64,000 nucleotides of DNA from assembly GCF_037201965.1 (NCBI RefSeq), contig NZ_CP147518.1, positions 1,301,001 through 1,365,000 on the forward strand, written 5' to 3'. A program made the position numbers and the translations under genes. How positions within the stretch are numbered: the first letter of the stretch is position 1; every line of letters starts with the position of its first letter. This document shows, piece after piece, positions 1-9,204 of the stretch. Origin of the DNA: Spirosoma sp. SC4-14. GTDB lineage: Bacteria; Bacteroidota; Bacteroidia; Cytophagales; Spirosomataceae. The notes beneath the pieces are model-generated. The model was not told where the DNA came from, did not search any database, and saw only the letters and a list, made by a program, of their open reading frames with translations.

Positions 1-746
1 TCTTTGGCAATCTGGCCGATTTCATTGGTGCGTTTGGAAAACAGATCGATGATATGTTCAGGTACACCAGCGACTTCAAAGGCTTTATCCGTACGTCGAA
101 TGCGATAGCCCAACTCAACCAGTTTATCGGCCAGTCGTTTGTGAAACCGCGCCTGATAATACGGCATGTCCTGTTTGATCGACCGGAATTGTCCTGCCTT
201 GAACTGCTGTTCAACGGCATCCCACGTCACGTTGAAAACAAACGAATGGCAGTGCAGGTGAGGGTCAGGCACCGAGCCATCGACGGGCCTTGCGGTTTGG
301 TGTATAAAATCCGCCCAGAGCAGTTCACCCGTTGGTCGGTCTTCATCCTTGCCGTTTTTACGAACGCGGGTTTGGGCATCGGCTTCAATATCTAGCATGG
401 TTTGCTGAACGCTTTCCTGAAACGCATCCAGAATATGATTGTCATCAGTCAGCGCATGAATGATGGAGACTGATTTCGGACAGTGGAAATTGACATCGTA
501 ACCAACTGTGCGATTGTCTTTTTTACGTGGCGTAAGAGCCTCGCCTGTATTAGGATTGATATGCTCGCAGAGAGCATGAAAGGTATTCTTTGTGATGGGA
601 CCTGCAATTCCCATACGGGCCGCAATCCGACCGCATAACTGACCAGGTTGTTCTTGGCCGTTCAGATAATAGTCGGAACGGCGCAGAGAGGAGTTAAAAT
701 ACTCTCTGGCTTGACCGGCGGAACTGCTTTGAATCATGCGTATCAT
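1..746 (-). CDS. MobF-family conjugative relaxase (TrwC/TraI type), N-terminal part
   Basis: The minus strand encodes an open frame of about 248 codons that runs off the left edge of the window. It starts MIRMIQSSSAGQ at an ATG at 746; an in-frame ATG lies three codons later. The family nicks one DNA strand at oriT and carries it through the conjugation channel. Visible hallmarks are the N-terminal tyrosines of the TrwC domain (Y16 in REYF, Y26-Y27 in DYY) and the metal-binding histidine triad DPHLHCHSFVFN. The C-terminal part (usually a helicase) is outside the window. A perfect 10-bp palindrome (TCATGCATGA, 743-752) overlaps the start and could be an operator. Family assignment is firm; completeness cannot be judged. 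Confidence 0.9.
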   Translation of the reverse strand, partial: MIRMIQSSSAGQAREYFNSSLRRSDYYLNGQEQPGQLCGRIAARMGIAGPITKNTFHALCEHINPNTGEALTPRKKDNRTVGYDVNFHCPKSVSIIHALTDDNHILDAFQESVQQTMLDIEADAQTRVRKNGKDEDRPTGELLWADFIHQTARPVDGSVPDPHLHCHSFVFNVTWDAVEQQFKAGQFRSIKQDMPYYQARFHKRLADKLVELGYRIRRTDKAFEVAGVPEHIIDLFSKRTNEIGQIAK

Positions 747-1222
747 GCATGATTTTATACAGGATAACTTCGGCGCTGGCAGTTAATAGGTCGATTTATT
801 AAACCTGATTAATGATCAGCAAAAGCGAATTAATAGTCTTTTGCCAGGACATAAACGACTTCATTCGTGCTTTTTTTTACTATTAGAATGGTTTTGTTGC
901 ATGACTTCTTTGCAAGAAGACCTTGGTTGCAGTTTGGTGCTAAAAGCTCTTAGGGAAGTACGTGTCAGTACTGAATTACTGTTCTTGTTTGACCAGAGTG
1001 GAGGTGGTTAAAAAGATGGGGTGTCATAGAAGGCAACATCTTTAGAGTAAAGTGTTCTGTACGTTGTGATAAGATAGGACTTCCACAGGCTAAATCTATT
1101 CGAATTATTTATGTATTATTTAATATTAATTTAATGCAAATATTGAACTAGCCTATAGACTATTTATTGTTACTATTCTTAAAAAGAAACCATTTATATG
1201 TTAATTAAATCTACTACACATC
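747..1222. other. 476-bp intergenic region, no gene seen
   Basis: This stretch separates the divergent relaxase and T9SS-type genes. It becomes AT-rich toward the right. I found no open frame with recognisable protein character, no RNA gene and no exact TAnnTTTG promoter box. It must hold the promoters of both neighbours, but I cannot place them. Confidence 0.6.
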
Positions 1223-2416
1223 ATGAAAACCTCCTTCTTCCTTATGGCTGTTTTAGCTACTTGTCTGCTTGTTGCCCAAAAGGCTTTTGCTTTTGAAATG
1301 GTGATTGAGGGCAATCACTATACTGACGGTCAAACGGCATTTATTGATTGTAGCAAATCGAGTGTCGAAATTTTTACCTACCAGGAATACCCGCAGCCTG
1401 ATTTAAATGTGGTCTGGGGAGCATCTCCCAATTTTTCCCAGACCGAGCATATAGTCGAATCCGATATTATTCTCACCTTAGACCCAAGCCACAATGATGG
1501 CTGGGTGACCATGAATGTATCGGGAAATGGCACTATCACCGTTTATATTACCCAAATACCTCCTCGTCCAACTTTAACCGCAACGCCCACTGTTTGCAGT
1601 GGCCAAAATGGGACATTTAGTGCCAGTTTATCATATGGTGGAACCTCGTCGGCAAGTCTCATCTGGCGCACCACGGGTGGCATAACTGTTAATAGTGGAA
1701 CCTCTTATACGGACAATAGCACCAATAGTAGCGTCACACTGCATAATAGTTCGTATGGTACTTATTCAGTCAGTGGCCTTATAACAGGTTGCAGTAACTT
1801 GGAAGGTCCTGCAGTAACCGGTTATATAGGTGCTCCGGGCAGTAGTAATATAACGTTCTCAGCTACCGGAGGTGCCGATCCAGGTAGTTCGCTTTGTAAT
1901 GGAAGCACCTGGAATTTTCAGGCGAATCCAAACTTACCATTGTCCCAGTATAGTTATAGCTGGTCTATTCCTACAGGCAGCAGTAATGTGAATTATTTTT
2001 ATTCGTATGGGCCGAATGCAACGATAACGGCCGGCTCATCAGGTACAGGGTTTGTACTCGAAATGGATGTAACCTATTCTGGATGCGGTTCATCGGGAGG
2101 TTCCTCTCGGACTTTTTTTATCACAAGTTGTGGAGGTGGGTATTATCGGATTGCCAATAATCCGGCTAATGATAAAGTAACAGCCTTATTCGAGCCTAGC
2201 GATGACTCGCAGGCTTTACCAATTGCTTTACAACTTTCCAGTGAAAAAAACGGAACGGTTAAAGAGATAAAAGTGCGGGGGCAATATGCTGACCAGGCTG
2301 TAAAAAACGGTCTACAGGTTGATATCGATGTGCATTCCTTACCGCGAGGAACATATTATTTACAGGGTATTTATGAGGTTGGTAAGGCTGAATCTGTTCG
2401 AATCATTCTTCAATAA
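1223..2416 (+). CDS. Secreted Ig/PKD-like protein with T9SS type A-like C-terminal domain
   Basis: The 397-aa product begins with a clear signal peptide (residues 1-23, ending AFA). The body is rich in Ser, Thr, Gly and Asn, with cysteines spaced as in PKD/Ig-like beta-sandwich domains (about residues 110-300). The last ~90 residues resemble a type A sorting domain: NNPANDKV near residue 310, then a hydrophobic stretch with LPRGTYYLQG and a short basic end. I infer export by the type IX system and attachment to, or release from, the cell surface. No enzymatic motif is visible. The next gene, an outer-membrane barrel, starts 3 nt after the stop, so the two are probably co-transcribed. Confidence 0.7.
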   Translation: MKTSFFLMAVLATCLLVAQKAFAFEMVIEGNHYTDGQTAFIDCSKSSVEIFTYQEYPQPDLNVVWGASPNFSQTEHIVESDIILTLDPSHNDGWVTMNVSGNGTITVYITQIPPRPTLTATPTVCSGQNGTFSASLSYGGTSSASLIWRTTGGITVNSGTSYTDNSTNSSVTLHNSSYGTYSVSGLITGCSNLEGPAVTGYIGAPGSSNITFSATGGADPGSSLCNGSTWNFQANPNLPLSQYSYSWSIPTGSSNVNYFYSYGPNATITAGSSGTGFVLEMDVTYSGCGSSGGSSRTFFITSCGGGYYRIANNPANDKVTALFEPSDDSQALPIALQLSSEKNGTVKEIKVRGQYADQAVKNGLQVDIDVHSLPRGTYYLQGIYEVGKAESVRIILQ

Positions 2417-2418
2417 TC

Positions 2419-3066
2419 GTGAGCAAAAAATCATTAGCAATAACTGGGTTACTAGGGTTACTAGTGACCCAGTTATATAGCCAATCACCTACGTCCTACC
2501 ATATCGGACTCAAGGCAGGATTGAATCTGGCCAATTTTATCGAGCCTAATACGAAAGAAAATCTGGTGCCTTTATATACAACGGGGATTGGTTTAGAACA
2601 ACGTTTTACGCCTAAACTGAGCGCTTTCTATGAATTACTATATTCCCGGCAGGGGAGTACGATTCCACTCTATAACGATCCCCACTACACAGAGCTTGCG
2701 ATCCGATATAATTATTTGACTTTGCCCGTTGGCGTGCGCTATCAAAGCAGGCGATTCCCTTTTTTAGTCGAAGGGGGCGTGCAGGCCGGGTATCTCTTGA
2801 ATCATCACCAGGAATTTTTGCCCGCCAACGGAACGACAACCAGTCAAGGAACAAACCTTAAAAAGGTTGATATTGGTTTTTTGGCCGGAGTTGGCTATCG
2901 CTTTTCATCAAGCTGGTTAATCGAAGGGAAGTATTATAAAAGTTTAGCGACCGTTTTTAGAGGCTATTCAGGCTATGATCCCGTCACGCAATCGTACGTA
3001 AACCGGCCGCCAACCACGCGCTATAATCAAGTTATATCTGTTACTCTATCATACTATGTAAACTAA
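2419..3066 (+). CDS. PorT-like outer-membrane beta-barrel protein
   Basis: A 215-aa protein with a signal peptide (about residues 1-21) and alternating hydrophobic/aromatic strands typical of the small Bacteroidota barrel family (PorT / outer membrane beta-barrel domain): YHIGLKAGLNLANF at the N-terminus, repeated YELLYSRQGS and VGYRF-type strands, and a final aromatic strand. The start is GTG at 2419, directly after the upstream stop; no ATG is available nearby. It is a paralogue of the next, frameshifted gene (shared QAGYLL and GVGYR segments). Function is unknown; it may anchor or assist the T9SS-type protein encoded just before it. Confidence 0.75.
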   Translation: MSKKSLAITGLLGLLVTQLYSQSPTSYHIGLKAGLNLANFIEPNTKENLVPLYTTGIGLEQRFTPKLSAFYELLYSRQGSTIPLYNDPHYTELAIRYNYLTLPVGVRYQSRRFPFLVEGGVQAGYLLNHHQEFLPANGTTTSQGTNLKKVDIGFLAGVGYRFSSSWLIEGKYYKSLATVFRGYSGYDPVTQSYVNRPPTTRYNQVISVTLSYYVN

Positions 3067-3233
3067 CCTTATTGAGTAGGAATACTCGAGTTGTATATCG
3101 GATACGTTGGCAAGGTTTCTCCGATCGGTTTTTGTGAAGGGGGTTAGCCACCTTCTGCCGTTTGAGGGCTTCATCTTTTCATGTTGACAATGAATGGCTT
3201 CTGGTAGTTAAGGCCGTAAAATGGATCTATTGA

Positions 3234-3888
3234 ATGATGCAAAAGATATTTTTGAAAAGGGCACAATGCATCGTTGCTGGCTTATTATACCTTATCCTGT
3301 TTTCGGCTTACGGACAAAATAAAGCTCGATTGGGCATAACTGGTGGGTTGAATGCCGGTCAGGTGCAAACCAGTTTGACGCTTACAAATCTTTTGTGGCG
3401 CTATAATGCGGGTGTTGCCGTTGAACAGCAACTGACGAGTAACGTGGCTTTAGCCGGTGAATTAATTTACACCCGACAGGGAAGTCGGTTAATCGCTACC
3501 AATGGGTATGTGTCGGATCGATATATTACGGCTTTTGACTATATAGGGCTTCCGGTCATGCTCCGGTTCCGACCCAAAGGGGAACGAGGGTTCTTTGAAG
3601 TGGGGGCAGGCTGGTTATTTACTGAGCGCTAACAGCTATCATAGCTCTGATAAAGAGAAAACATTTACAGCCTTTCAGCATACCAATAAAATCGATGCGG
3701 GCTTAACCGGTGGAGTAGGGTATCGATTGGGAACGCATTTGGTGGCTGATCTACGCTATTATTATGGCATGAGACCCTTAAGAGAGAATTATACGGCGGC
3801 TGATCCGCAAACAGGAGTCCCCACTTATTTTCGCGTTGAAAAATGGTATAACCGGGTCTGGTTGGTAAACCTAACGTACTATTGCTGA
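3234..3888 (+). pseudogene. Second PorT-like beta-barrel gene, frameshifted in a G run
   Basis: Two overlapping frames together encode one barrel protein homologous to its upstream neighbour. Frame one (3234-3632) has a signal peptide and strands up to GFFEVGAGW, then stops. Frame two carries on from about 3600 with QAGYLLSANS and GVGYRLGTH to the final aromatic strand at 3888. The switch falls at five consecutive G residues near 3602-3606: one G too many (or two too few) breaks a frame that would read EVG then QAGYLL, matching the intact paralogue. This is either a real inactivation, a slippage site or a sequencing error. Gene identity is firm; its state is uncertain. Confidence 0.75.
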
Positions 3889-3999
3889 TTGAACCGCATC
3901 GTTCATGGAGTAATTAGAGTACCTCCATGGCACGGGTTTATAAACTTACCTGGTCTTAAAGGGCAGGTTTTAATTATCATGTAAGCTGATAAGAATGGA

Positions 4000-4034
4000 A
4001 AGGGGTATTCCGCGAACGTAGCGGAATACCCCTT
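4000..4034. terminator. Perfect 14-bp inverted repeat, probable bidirectional terminator
   Basis: Arms 4000-4013 and 4021-4034 are exact reverse complements with a 7-nt loop. No long T tract follows on the plus strand (only GGTTT); on the minus strand TTT follows. It lies between the frameshifted barrel gene and the SprB-repeat gene, so it fits a transcription stop or boundary element. Confidence 0.45.
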
Positions 4035-4167
4035 CGGTTTGATTGATTGCATAGATAAAGCTAGCTGCAACAATTGCCTGTAAGAAGTAAAATAGAACAA
4101 TGTTCGCGTTTTAAGGCTATTATTCGTGCTTAGAGAAAGTAGTAACTGATAAAACGCTTTTCAAGAG

Positions 4168-5949
4168 ATGAAGAGATTAACCTGTTTTATCCTGTTGTTC
4201 ACTTCTCTTTTAGCAAAGACTGAGGTTGTGTGTGGGAAGGCTCAATGGCCAGCAAATGGTTTAGTCCACCTGGCTCAGCAGATGCATATACAGACAAGTG
4301 TAAAGGGGGGCTTACTGACCAGGCAAGCGTTCGATCTGGAGCGGTGCTGCTCAATGGCTACTGTAGCCCCAAGGAGCTCATCAACAGGAGAATTGTTTCG
4401 CACACCGATTCTGGTACGCACGCTCCACAACCATAAAACGCCATCATTTAAGCTGTTTAACGCGTCATTTGCTAAGGAAGCATGGGCTCATCAAACGGTT
4501 GAGGTCACCAGCGATAGTATCGCTTTGCAATCACCTGATAGCTATTGTAAAGGGAGTAACCCTACTTTGACGGTTACAGGCAAAAACGTCAAATGGTACG
4601 CTGACGCAGCAAAACAAATCCTGCTACATGAAGGGAATACCTACTCAGCGCCCAGCCTGGAACAAACGACAGTTTTCTATGTCACTCAAACCATAGAAGC
4701 GATCGAATCGGCACCCGTTCCCATCCAGATTACGATTGTTGAATTGATTTTCGTTAGCGTTGTTGCCACACCTGCCCATTGTGGGAAAAACGACGGGGTT
4801 ATCTCGGTAAGTGCAACCGGCGGCAGTCAGGTCCGCTATCGGTTAAATGATGGACCTTTCCAAAGCTCCTCCTTTTTTACTAACCTAGCCCCAGGTACGT
4901 ACACTGTGCATGATAGCATTGCGAATTGTCATGGCTCAAAAGAAGTAACCGTCAGTCAACCGGAAACACCAACGATTAGCCAAGTTACCTCAGTCGATCC
5001 TAAATGTGGCAACAAGGATGGGGCGCTTACCATATCGGCTTACGGTGGAGAGGGCGGGTTAAGTTATTCGCTCAACGGTATTGATTTTCAAGCCGACAAT
5101 CAGTTCAATAACCTTGACGGTGGGGAGTATACCGTACGCGTCAAAGACAAAAACCAATGTACATCCACTCAATTGGTGTCCCTGAAGAAATCAACGCAAC
5201 TTCGGTTTCAGGCAATGGATGTGTTTCCAACCACATGCGGTAAAGATAATGGTCGCCTAGTCTTAACTAGTGAAGGCGGGAATGGAGCCAGTTTTTATTC
5301 CCTTGATGGCTTGACTTATCAACTGTCAGGTTCGTTCGATAGTCTTAAGACAGGCCAATATACCGTATCGGTAAAGGATGAGTTAGGGTGCTCCGATACT
5401 AAAACTGTTACGATCGCGGGCAGTGAAGGGCCTCGTATCATCCATGTCAGTAGAGGCATACCCGAATGTGGTACCAATGATGGCTCTTTAAAGATTAATG
5501 CGACAGGTTTGGGGCCTCTTGCCTACAGCCTGAATGGGAGAGACTTCCAAGGCGACTCCTCGTTTAGTTATTTGGTTTCTGGCGCGTATGAAGTTACCAT
5601 CAGAGATGGTCTCAATTGCACGGCCAGCCAACTAGTCCAACTCGGTCAGCCCTGCGAAGAAGCCATCTATTTGCCCGATTCATTTACCCCCAATGGGGAT
5701 GGGATTAATGATGGCTGGGCTATTTTTTTCCCTTTCCCGAGCCTGCAATTGGAAGAGTTAACCATCTATAACCGATGGGGGGAGGTTGTATATTATATCG
5801 GTTCCAGAGCCGTTAGCAGTGGGGATTTCTTATGGCTCGGAACGTATAAAAATACCACCCAGCCGGGTGTTTACACCTACCAATTAACAGTACAACTTGC
5901 CAGCGGCAAAACTCATATCTATAGGGGACGACTAATAGTGATTTTGTGA
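4168..5949 (+). CDS. SprB-repeat surface protein with T9SS type B (gliding-type) C-terminal domain
   Basis: The 593-aa product has an N-terminal signal peptide (about residues 1-19), an Ig-like segment around residues 115-190, and about four tandem repeats of ~75 residues with the SprB-repeat pattern (CGKNDG, then YSLNG or similar, then GxYTV and a second Cys). The last ~95 residues are a classic gliding-motility-associated C-terminal domain: DSFTPNGDGINDGW, then LTIYNRWGEVVY, TQPGVYTYQLTV and a basic terminal strand. The family is exported by the type IX system and often mediates adhesion or gliding. It lies inside the putative mobile element, just left of the AT-rich cluster. Confidence 0.85.
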   Translation: MKRLTCFILLFTSLLAKTEVVCGKAQWPANGLVHLAQQMHIQTSVKGGLLTRQAFDLERCCSMATVAPRSSSTGELFRTPILVRTLHNHKTPSFKLFNASFAKEAWAHQTVEVTSDSIALQSPDSYCKGSNPTLTVTGKNVKWYADAAKQILLHEGNTYSAPSLEQTTVFYVTQTIEAIESAPVPIQITIVELIFVSVVATPAHCGKNDGVISVSATGGSQVRYRLNDGPFQSSSFFTNLAPGTYTVHDSIANCHGSKEVTVSQPETPTISQVTSVDPKCGNKDGALTISAYGGEGGLSYSLNGIDFQADNQFNNLDGGEYTVRVKDKNQCTSTQLVSLKKSTQLRFQAMDVFPTTCGKDNGRLVLTSEGGNGASFYSLDGLTYQLSGSFDSLKTGQYTVSVKDELGCSDTKTVTIAGSEGPRIIHVSRGIPECGTNDGSLKINATGLGPLAYSLNGRDFQGDSSFSYLVSGAYEVTIRDGLNCTASQLVQLGQPCEEAIYLPDSFTPNGDGINDGWAIFFPFPSLQLEELTIYNRWGEVVYYIGSRAVSSGDFLWLGTYKNTTQPGVYTYQLTVQLASGKTHIYRGRLIVIL

Positions 5950-6200
5950 TGCTTACATTTTTGTAGGTAACTACACTAGTTGTGCATTGTATAAGTAACG
6001 GTACGTTAAGCGGCTAGCCAGCTAGTATTAATCTACGAGCCTTCGTGAACGATACGGAACCAGTAAACCAATCAAACCTGTCAGACATCTTCCCTAATCA
6101 AGTTATGATTTCTAGTATACTCAATACTTTGCTAAACTGATGTAGGCAATTACTCTATTAATTGTAGAATTTGCTCATACATTCACTATTTTAATTGCTG

Positions 6201-7031
6201 TTAATTGGACATATCATCTAATTTAGACAAAGCTCTATTTATTTTTTTATATAAAAATGAAATTTCAATCATATTATTAGTGTCATGGCTAGTAAAAAAA
6301 TTTATAAAGAAAATAGGTATATCAGTTTTGAAAACTTTTTGTACAAATTCTTGACCCTCAATCCAACTTTCTATTAATTTCAATCTAAAGCTATGTAGTG
6401 CTAGACGACAAGCACGTTGAATAGTAGAATTAGGCTTTCCATAAATTGTATCTCCAAATAGTTGGTAACCTATCCATGATAGATGAACTCGTATTTGATG
6501 AGTTCTACCAGTGATAGGTTTTACGACTAACAATGAATAATAACCATTAGATAAAACAGTTTCATAAAAAGTTACACTTGGGTACGAGTTATGTAGTGAC
6601 TGGGAGCCGGATTCTCTTAATTTCCAAGTAGGATAGTTTTCTGAATTATCTACAAAAATTTCTTTTCTATTTCCGGCTACTCTAAAGCGATTTTTCCGAC
6701 CTGGACTAAGAGGTAAATCAATCTTTCCACTTGGAGGATAAGGTTGCCCAATACAGATAACTAAATAATATTTTTCTATTTTTCGATAGCAAAATTGCCT
6801 GTTTAATTGAGCTTGTACATTTTTAGAAAAAGCGATAAGTATTAAACCACTTGTACCTTTGTCTAAACGATGCACTTGGAAAATTTTTTTATTATTAAAT
6901 TGTCTTTCTAATAAATCCCAGAATGATTTAGAACAAGTTTTATCATTAAACATAGATAAACCTGTTGGCTTGTTAATCACTGCAAAGTTATTATCTTCAT
7001 ATATTATATCAAGGGTAAATTCTTCTAACAT
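6201..7031 (-). CDS. RluA-family pseudouridine synthase, cargo-cluster copy
   Basis: A 276-aa protein with the RluA-type catalytic motif HRLDKGTSG (residues 54-62, catalytic Asp57) and the later KPITGRTHQIRVHL signature near residue 170. The family isomerises uridine to pseudouridine in rRNA or tRNA. There is no N-terminal S4 domain; the C-terminal ~40 residues are unfamiliar. It is as AT-rich as the six genes upstream on the same strand and is separated from the ATP-grasp gene by 169 bp, so it may be the last gene of that operon or have its own promoter. A housekeeping role is possible. An accessory rRNA-modifying or self-protection role is my inference from context only. Confidence 0.85.
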   Translation of the reverse strand: MLEEFTLDIIYEDNNFAVINKPTGLSMFNDKTCSKSFWDLLERQFNNKKIFQVHRLDKGTSGLILIAFSKNVQAQLNRQFCYRKIEKYYLVICIGQPYPPSGKIDLPLSPGRKNRFRVAGNRKEIFVDNSENYPTWKLRESGSQSLHNSYPSVTFYETVLSNGYYSLLVVKPITGRTHQIRVHLSWIGYQLFGDTIYGKPNSTIQRACRLALHSFRLKLIESWIEGQEFVQKVFKTDIPIFFINFFTSHDTNNMIEISFLYKKINRALSKLDDMSN

Positions 7032-7200
7032 TAATTAAGCTATTGCAATGAGGTTTAAGGTACCAATATAATAGCTTATTTAGACTTAATTTGCAATAAT
7101 TATCTACTATATAAAATTTTTTACATAAAAATAAGTTGTACAAAAGTTAACATGTATTCTTTCCTAGGAAGAATACAGCAACTACCTATATAATATTTGA

Positions 7201-8205
7201 TTAAAAACTTTTAAATAAACCACTCGGAATGATTCTATTATCTAGAATCATTCTAAAAATTTCACCAACTTCTAAGTTAATTAAAGATGCAGAGACAGCG
7301 AAAGATGCTTTATCGAGCCCTAATTGTGGATTAGAATTCATCTCCAAAAAATAACACTGACCATTAGATGATAGGCGTAAATCAAGTCGTGCATAATCCC
7401 GTTGATGAGTAATGTAAAAAGCATCCTTAGCCATCTTATATATATTTTTTTTTATTTTCTCAGGATAACCGTCCATACTTTCATATTTTAAACCAGATTT
7501 TGTAGCTTTTGAAGCAGCTTCGAATAAAAAAGGTTGAGAGGATTTTTTTTCATGCTTAAGTACAACAGCAGGTAGTAAGAAAGCTTCTTCATACCCAATA
7601 ATTGGTATTGTAACATCCTCCCCGTCAATATATTCCTGAAGTAAAAGGGGTGCTTTTATGTTTGCATATACTTCATTGACTGTATTAAAAATATTATCTG
7701 GTTCATTTTCAATTAGCCTTAATCCTAAGCTAGACTCTTCATAGGCAGGTTTTAGAACAAGGAAACTTGAGGAAGAAAAATAAGAATTTAAAATCTGAGC
7801 TTCTTCTTTCTTTATTTCGCTAACTAAAAGATATTCTTTGGGTACTAAGTATCCTAAAGCCTTCATAAGTGAGTTACTATGAGGTTTATTCGACGAAAGT
7901 AATATTCCCAAAGGAGTTGCGCCAAAATATCTATTCCCACTTGCCTCTAGAAGATAAGAAGGGTGGATACAATCTATAAGCCTTCCAAAACCGTATGTAT
8001 AATTAAATATTGGGTATTTATCTATGTATTTAAACCAATTATTATTTGCAATATTAAGAAGCTCAATATCTGGAATATATTTTCGGAGGTGTGATATCAA
8101 CTTATTAATACTAATATCTGTCTCAAAATTAGCATATATTTCTTTCTGAAACCAGCTTTTCTCAAGCTGCACAGACGCAGGTACATTATAAAGGAAATAG
8201 ATCAT
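7201..8205 (-). CDS. ATP-grasp ligase, D-Ala-D-Ala-ligase-like
   Basis: A 334-aa ATP-grasp enzyme. Visible signatures are the ATP-binding strand-loop FLVLKPAYEESSLGL (about 147-162), QEYIDGEDVTIPIIG (about 196-210) and the metal-binding end YARLDLRLS...YFLEMNSNPQL (about 271-297). Such enzymes activate a carboxylate as acyl phosphate and join it to an amine, usually another amino acid. Sequence between motifs is not that of housekeeping Ddl. The ATG overlaps the stop of the radical SAM gene (ATGA), indicating translational coupling. I infer that it forms an amide between products of this cluster; substrates cannot be read from sequence. Confidence 0.85.
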   Translation of the reverse strand: MIYFLYNVPASVQLEKSWFQKEIYANFETDISINKLISHLRKYIPDIELLNIANNNWFKYIDKYPIFNYTYGFGRLIDCIHPSYLLEASGNRYFGATPLGILLSSNKPHSNSLMKALGYLVPKEYLLVSEIKKEEAQILNSYFSSSSFLVLKPAYEESSLGLRLIENEPDNIFNTVNEVYANIKAPLLLQEYIDGEDVTIPIIGYEEAFLLPAVVLKHEKKSSQPFLFEAASKATKSGLKYESMDGYPEKIKKNIYKMAKDAFYITHQRDYARLDLRLSSNGQCYFLEMNSNPQLGLDKASFAVSASLINLEVGEIFRMILDNRIIPSGLFKSF

Positions 8206-9170
8206 ATACTTTCATTTTTCGCCCAATTGTTTGTATTTATCTTTTGCCCTGTAAAATCTTTAACTATAGAAGTATCTGTATTCCAATGGTTTGACGGAAC
8301 AATAACTTTCCCAGAAGCATCAGGTATATCAATTACATGTTGTGGGAATGCAAGCCCTGAAAGTTCATTCCTTAATTTGGTCATTATAAAAATCTCATCA
8401 GCAAGAGACATTACAAATCTTTTTGTAGTTGGTATCTCTTGGCAATGGTATATATAATAAGGTCGTACGCCAAGCTCAAAAAGTCTCAAAAACATGGTTT
8501 TTAAAATAATTACATCATCATTGACACCTTTCAAAAATACACTTTGAGAGAGAAGAATAAATCCTGCTGCTCGAAATTTTTTTATAAGCTCAATACATTC
8601 TGGCTGAAGTTCATCTGGATGGTCAATATGCAAGCTTAGATAGATTGTATCTTTTGCTTTTACTAAGTGTTCCATCAACTCAAGGTTTACTTTATTTGGG
8701 AATTGTAAGGGAAACCTTGTATGAATTCGGAGTACTTTAACATGGTCAATCAAACTGAGACGATCAAATAAATATTTTAGACCTTTAGGATGTGTCAGAG
8801 GATCACCACCGCTTGCAATTACTTCATATATTGTAGGATCTTTTTTGATACTATCAACTACAGTGTCGATCTGTTTTTCTGTCAATCTACCGATTGAATC
8901 TAAACCAACTCCAACTCTATCCTGACGCTCACAGTAACGACAATTAGCAGCACAAGTATATGATAATAGAACCAATACTTGACCTTCATATTTTTTTACT
9001 ACACCAAAAACCGCTGAAGTATTTTTTTCGTTTAATAGATCTCTTTCAATATCTGCTGGTATATTTTCGTATTTTGAGTTAAATACGTACATTTTTTCCA
9101 CTGCTTTACTCCTTTGAGCTAACTCTTGTAGATAGGGAGTTAATTTTTCTGCAAATCTTGCTTCATTCAT
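8202..9170 (-). CDS. Radical SAM enzyme of the lysine 2,3-aminomutase (KamA/EpmB) family
   Basis: A 322-aa protein from ATG at 9170 (a GTG at 9179 would add three residues). The [4Fe-4S] cluster motif is CAANCRYC (Cys73, 77, 80), preceded by KYEGQVLVLL as in the family. Further family marks are ASGGDPLTHP, LRIHTRFPLQFPN, LSLHIDHPDEL, SVFLKGVNDD, RPYYIYHC and IDIPDASGK, the last holding the expected PLP lysine (Lys288). The family moves an alpha-amino group to the beta carbon. The Asp that follows PYYxYxC in lysine 2,3-aminomutase is Gln (Q244) here, while the second substrate Asp (D281) is kept, so the substrate may not be lysine. Length is closer to EpmB, but no EpmA is nearby. Confidence 0.87.
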   Translation of the reverse strand: MNEARFAEKLTPYLQELAQRSKAVEKMYVFNSKYENIPADIERDLLNEKNTSAVFGVVKKYEGQVLVLLSYTCAANCRYCERQDRVGVGLDSIGRLTEKQIDTVVDSIKKDPTIYEVIASGGDPLTHPKGLKYLFDRLSLIDHVKVLRIHTRFPLQFPNKVNLELMEHLVKAKDTIYLSLHIDHPDELQPECIELIKKFRAAGFILLSQSVFLKGVNDDVIILKTMFLRLFELGVRPYYIYHCQEIPTTKRFVMSLADEIFIMTKLRNELSGLAFPQHVIDIPDASGKVIVPSNHWNTDTSIVKDFTGQKINTNNWAKNESI

Positions 9171-9204
9171 AAAATTCACTGTTTAAGGATTGTACAAAGA
9201 CTTG

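Noticed and set aside
3903-4100. 65-aa minus-strand frame
   Set aside because: It lies over the perfect inverted repeat and has no protein-like features.
8202-9170. EpmB (EF-P lysine aminomutase)
   Set aside because: Length fits, but no EpmA or efp gene is nearby, the key Asp is Gln, and the operon is a pathway-like cluster.
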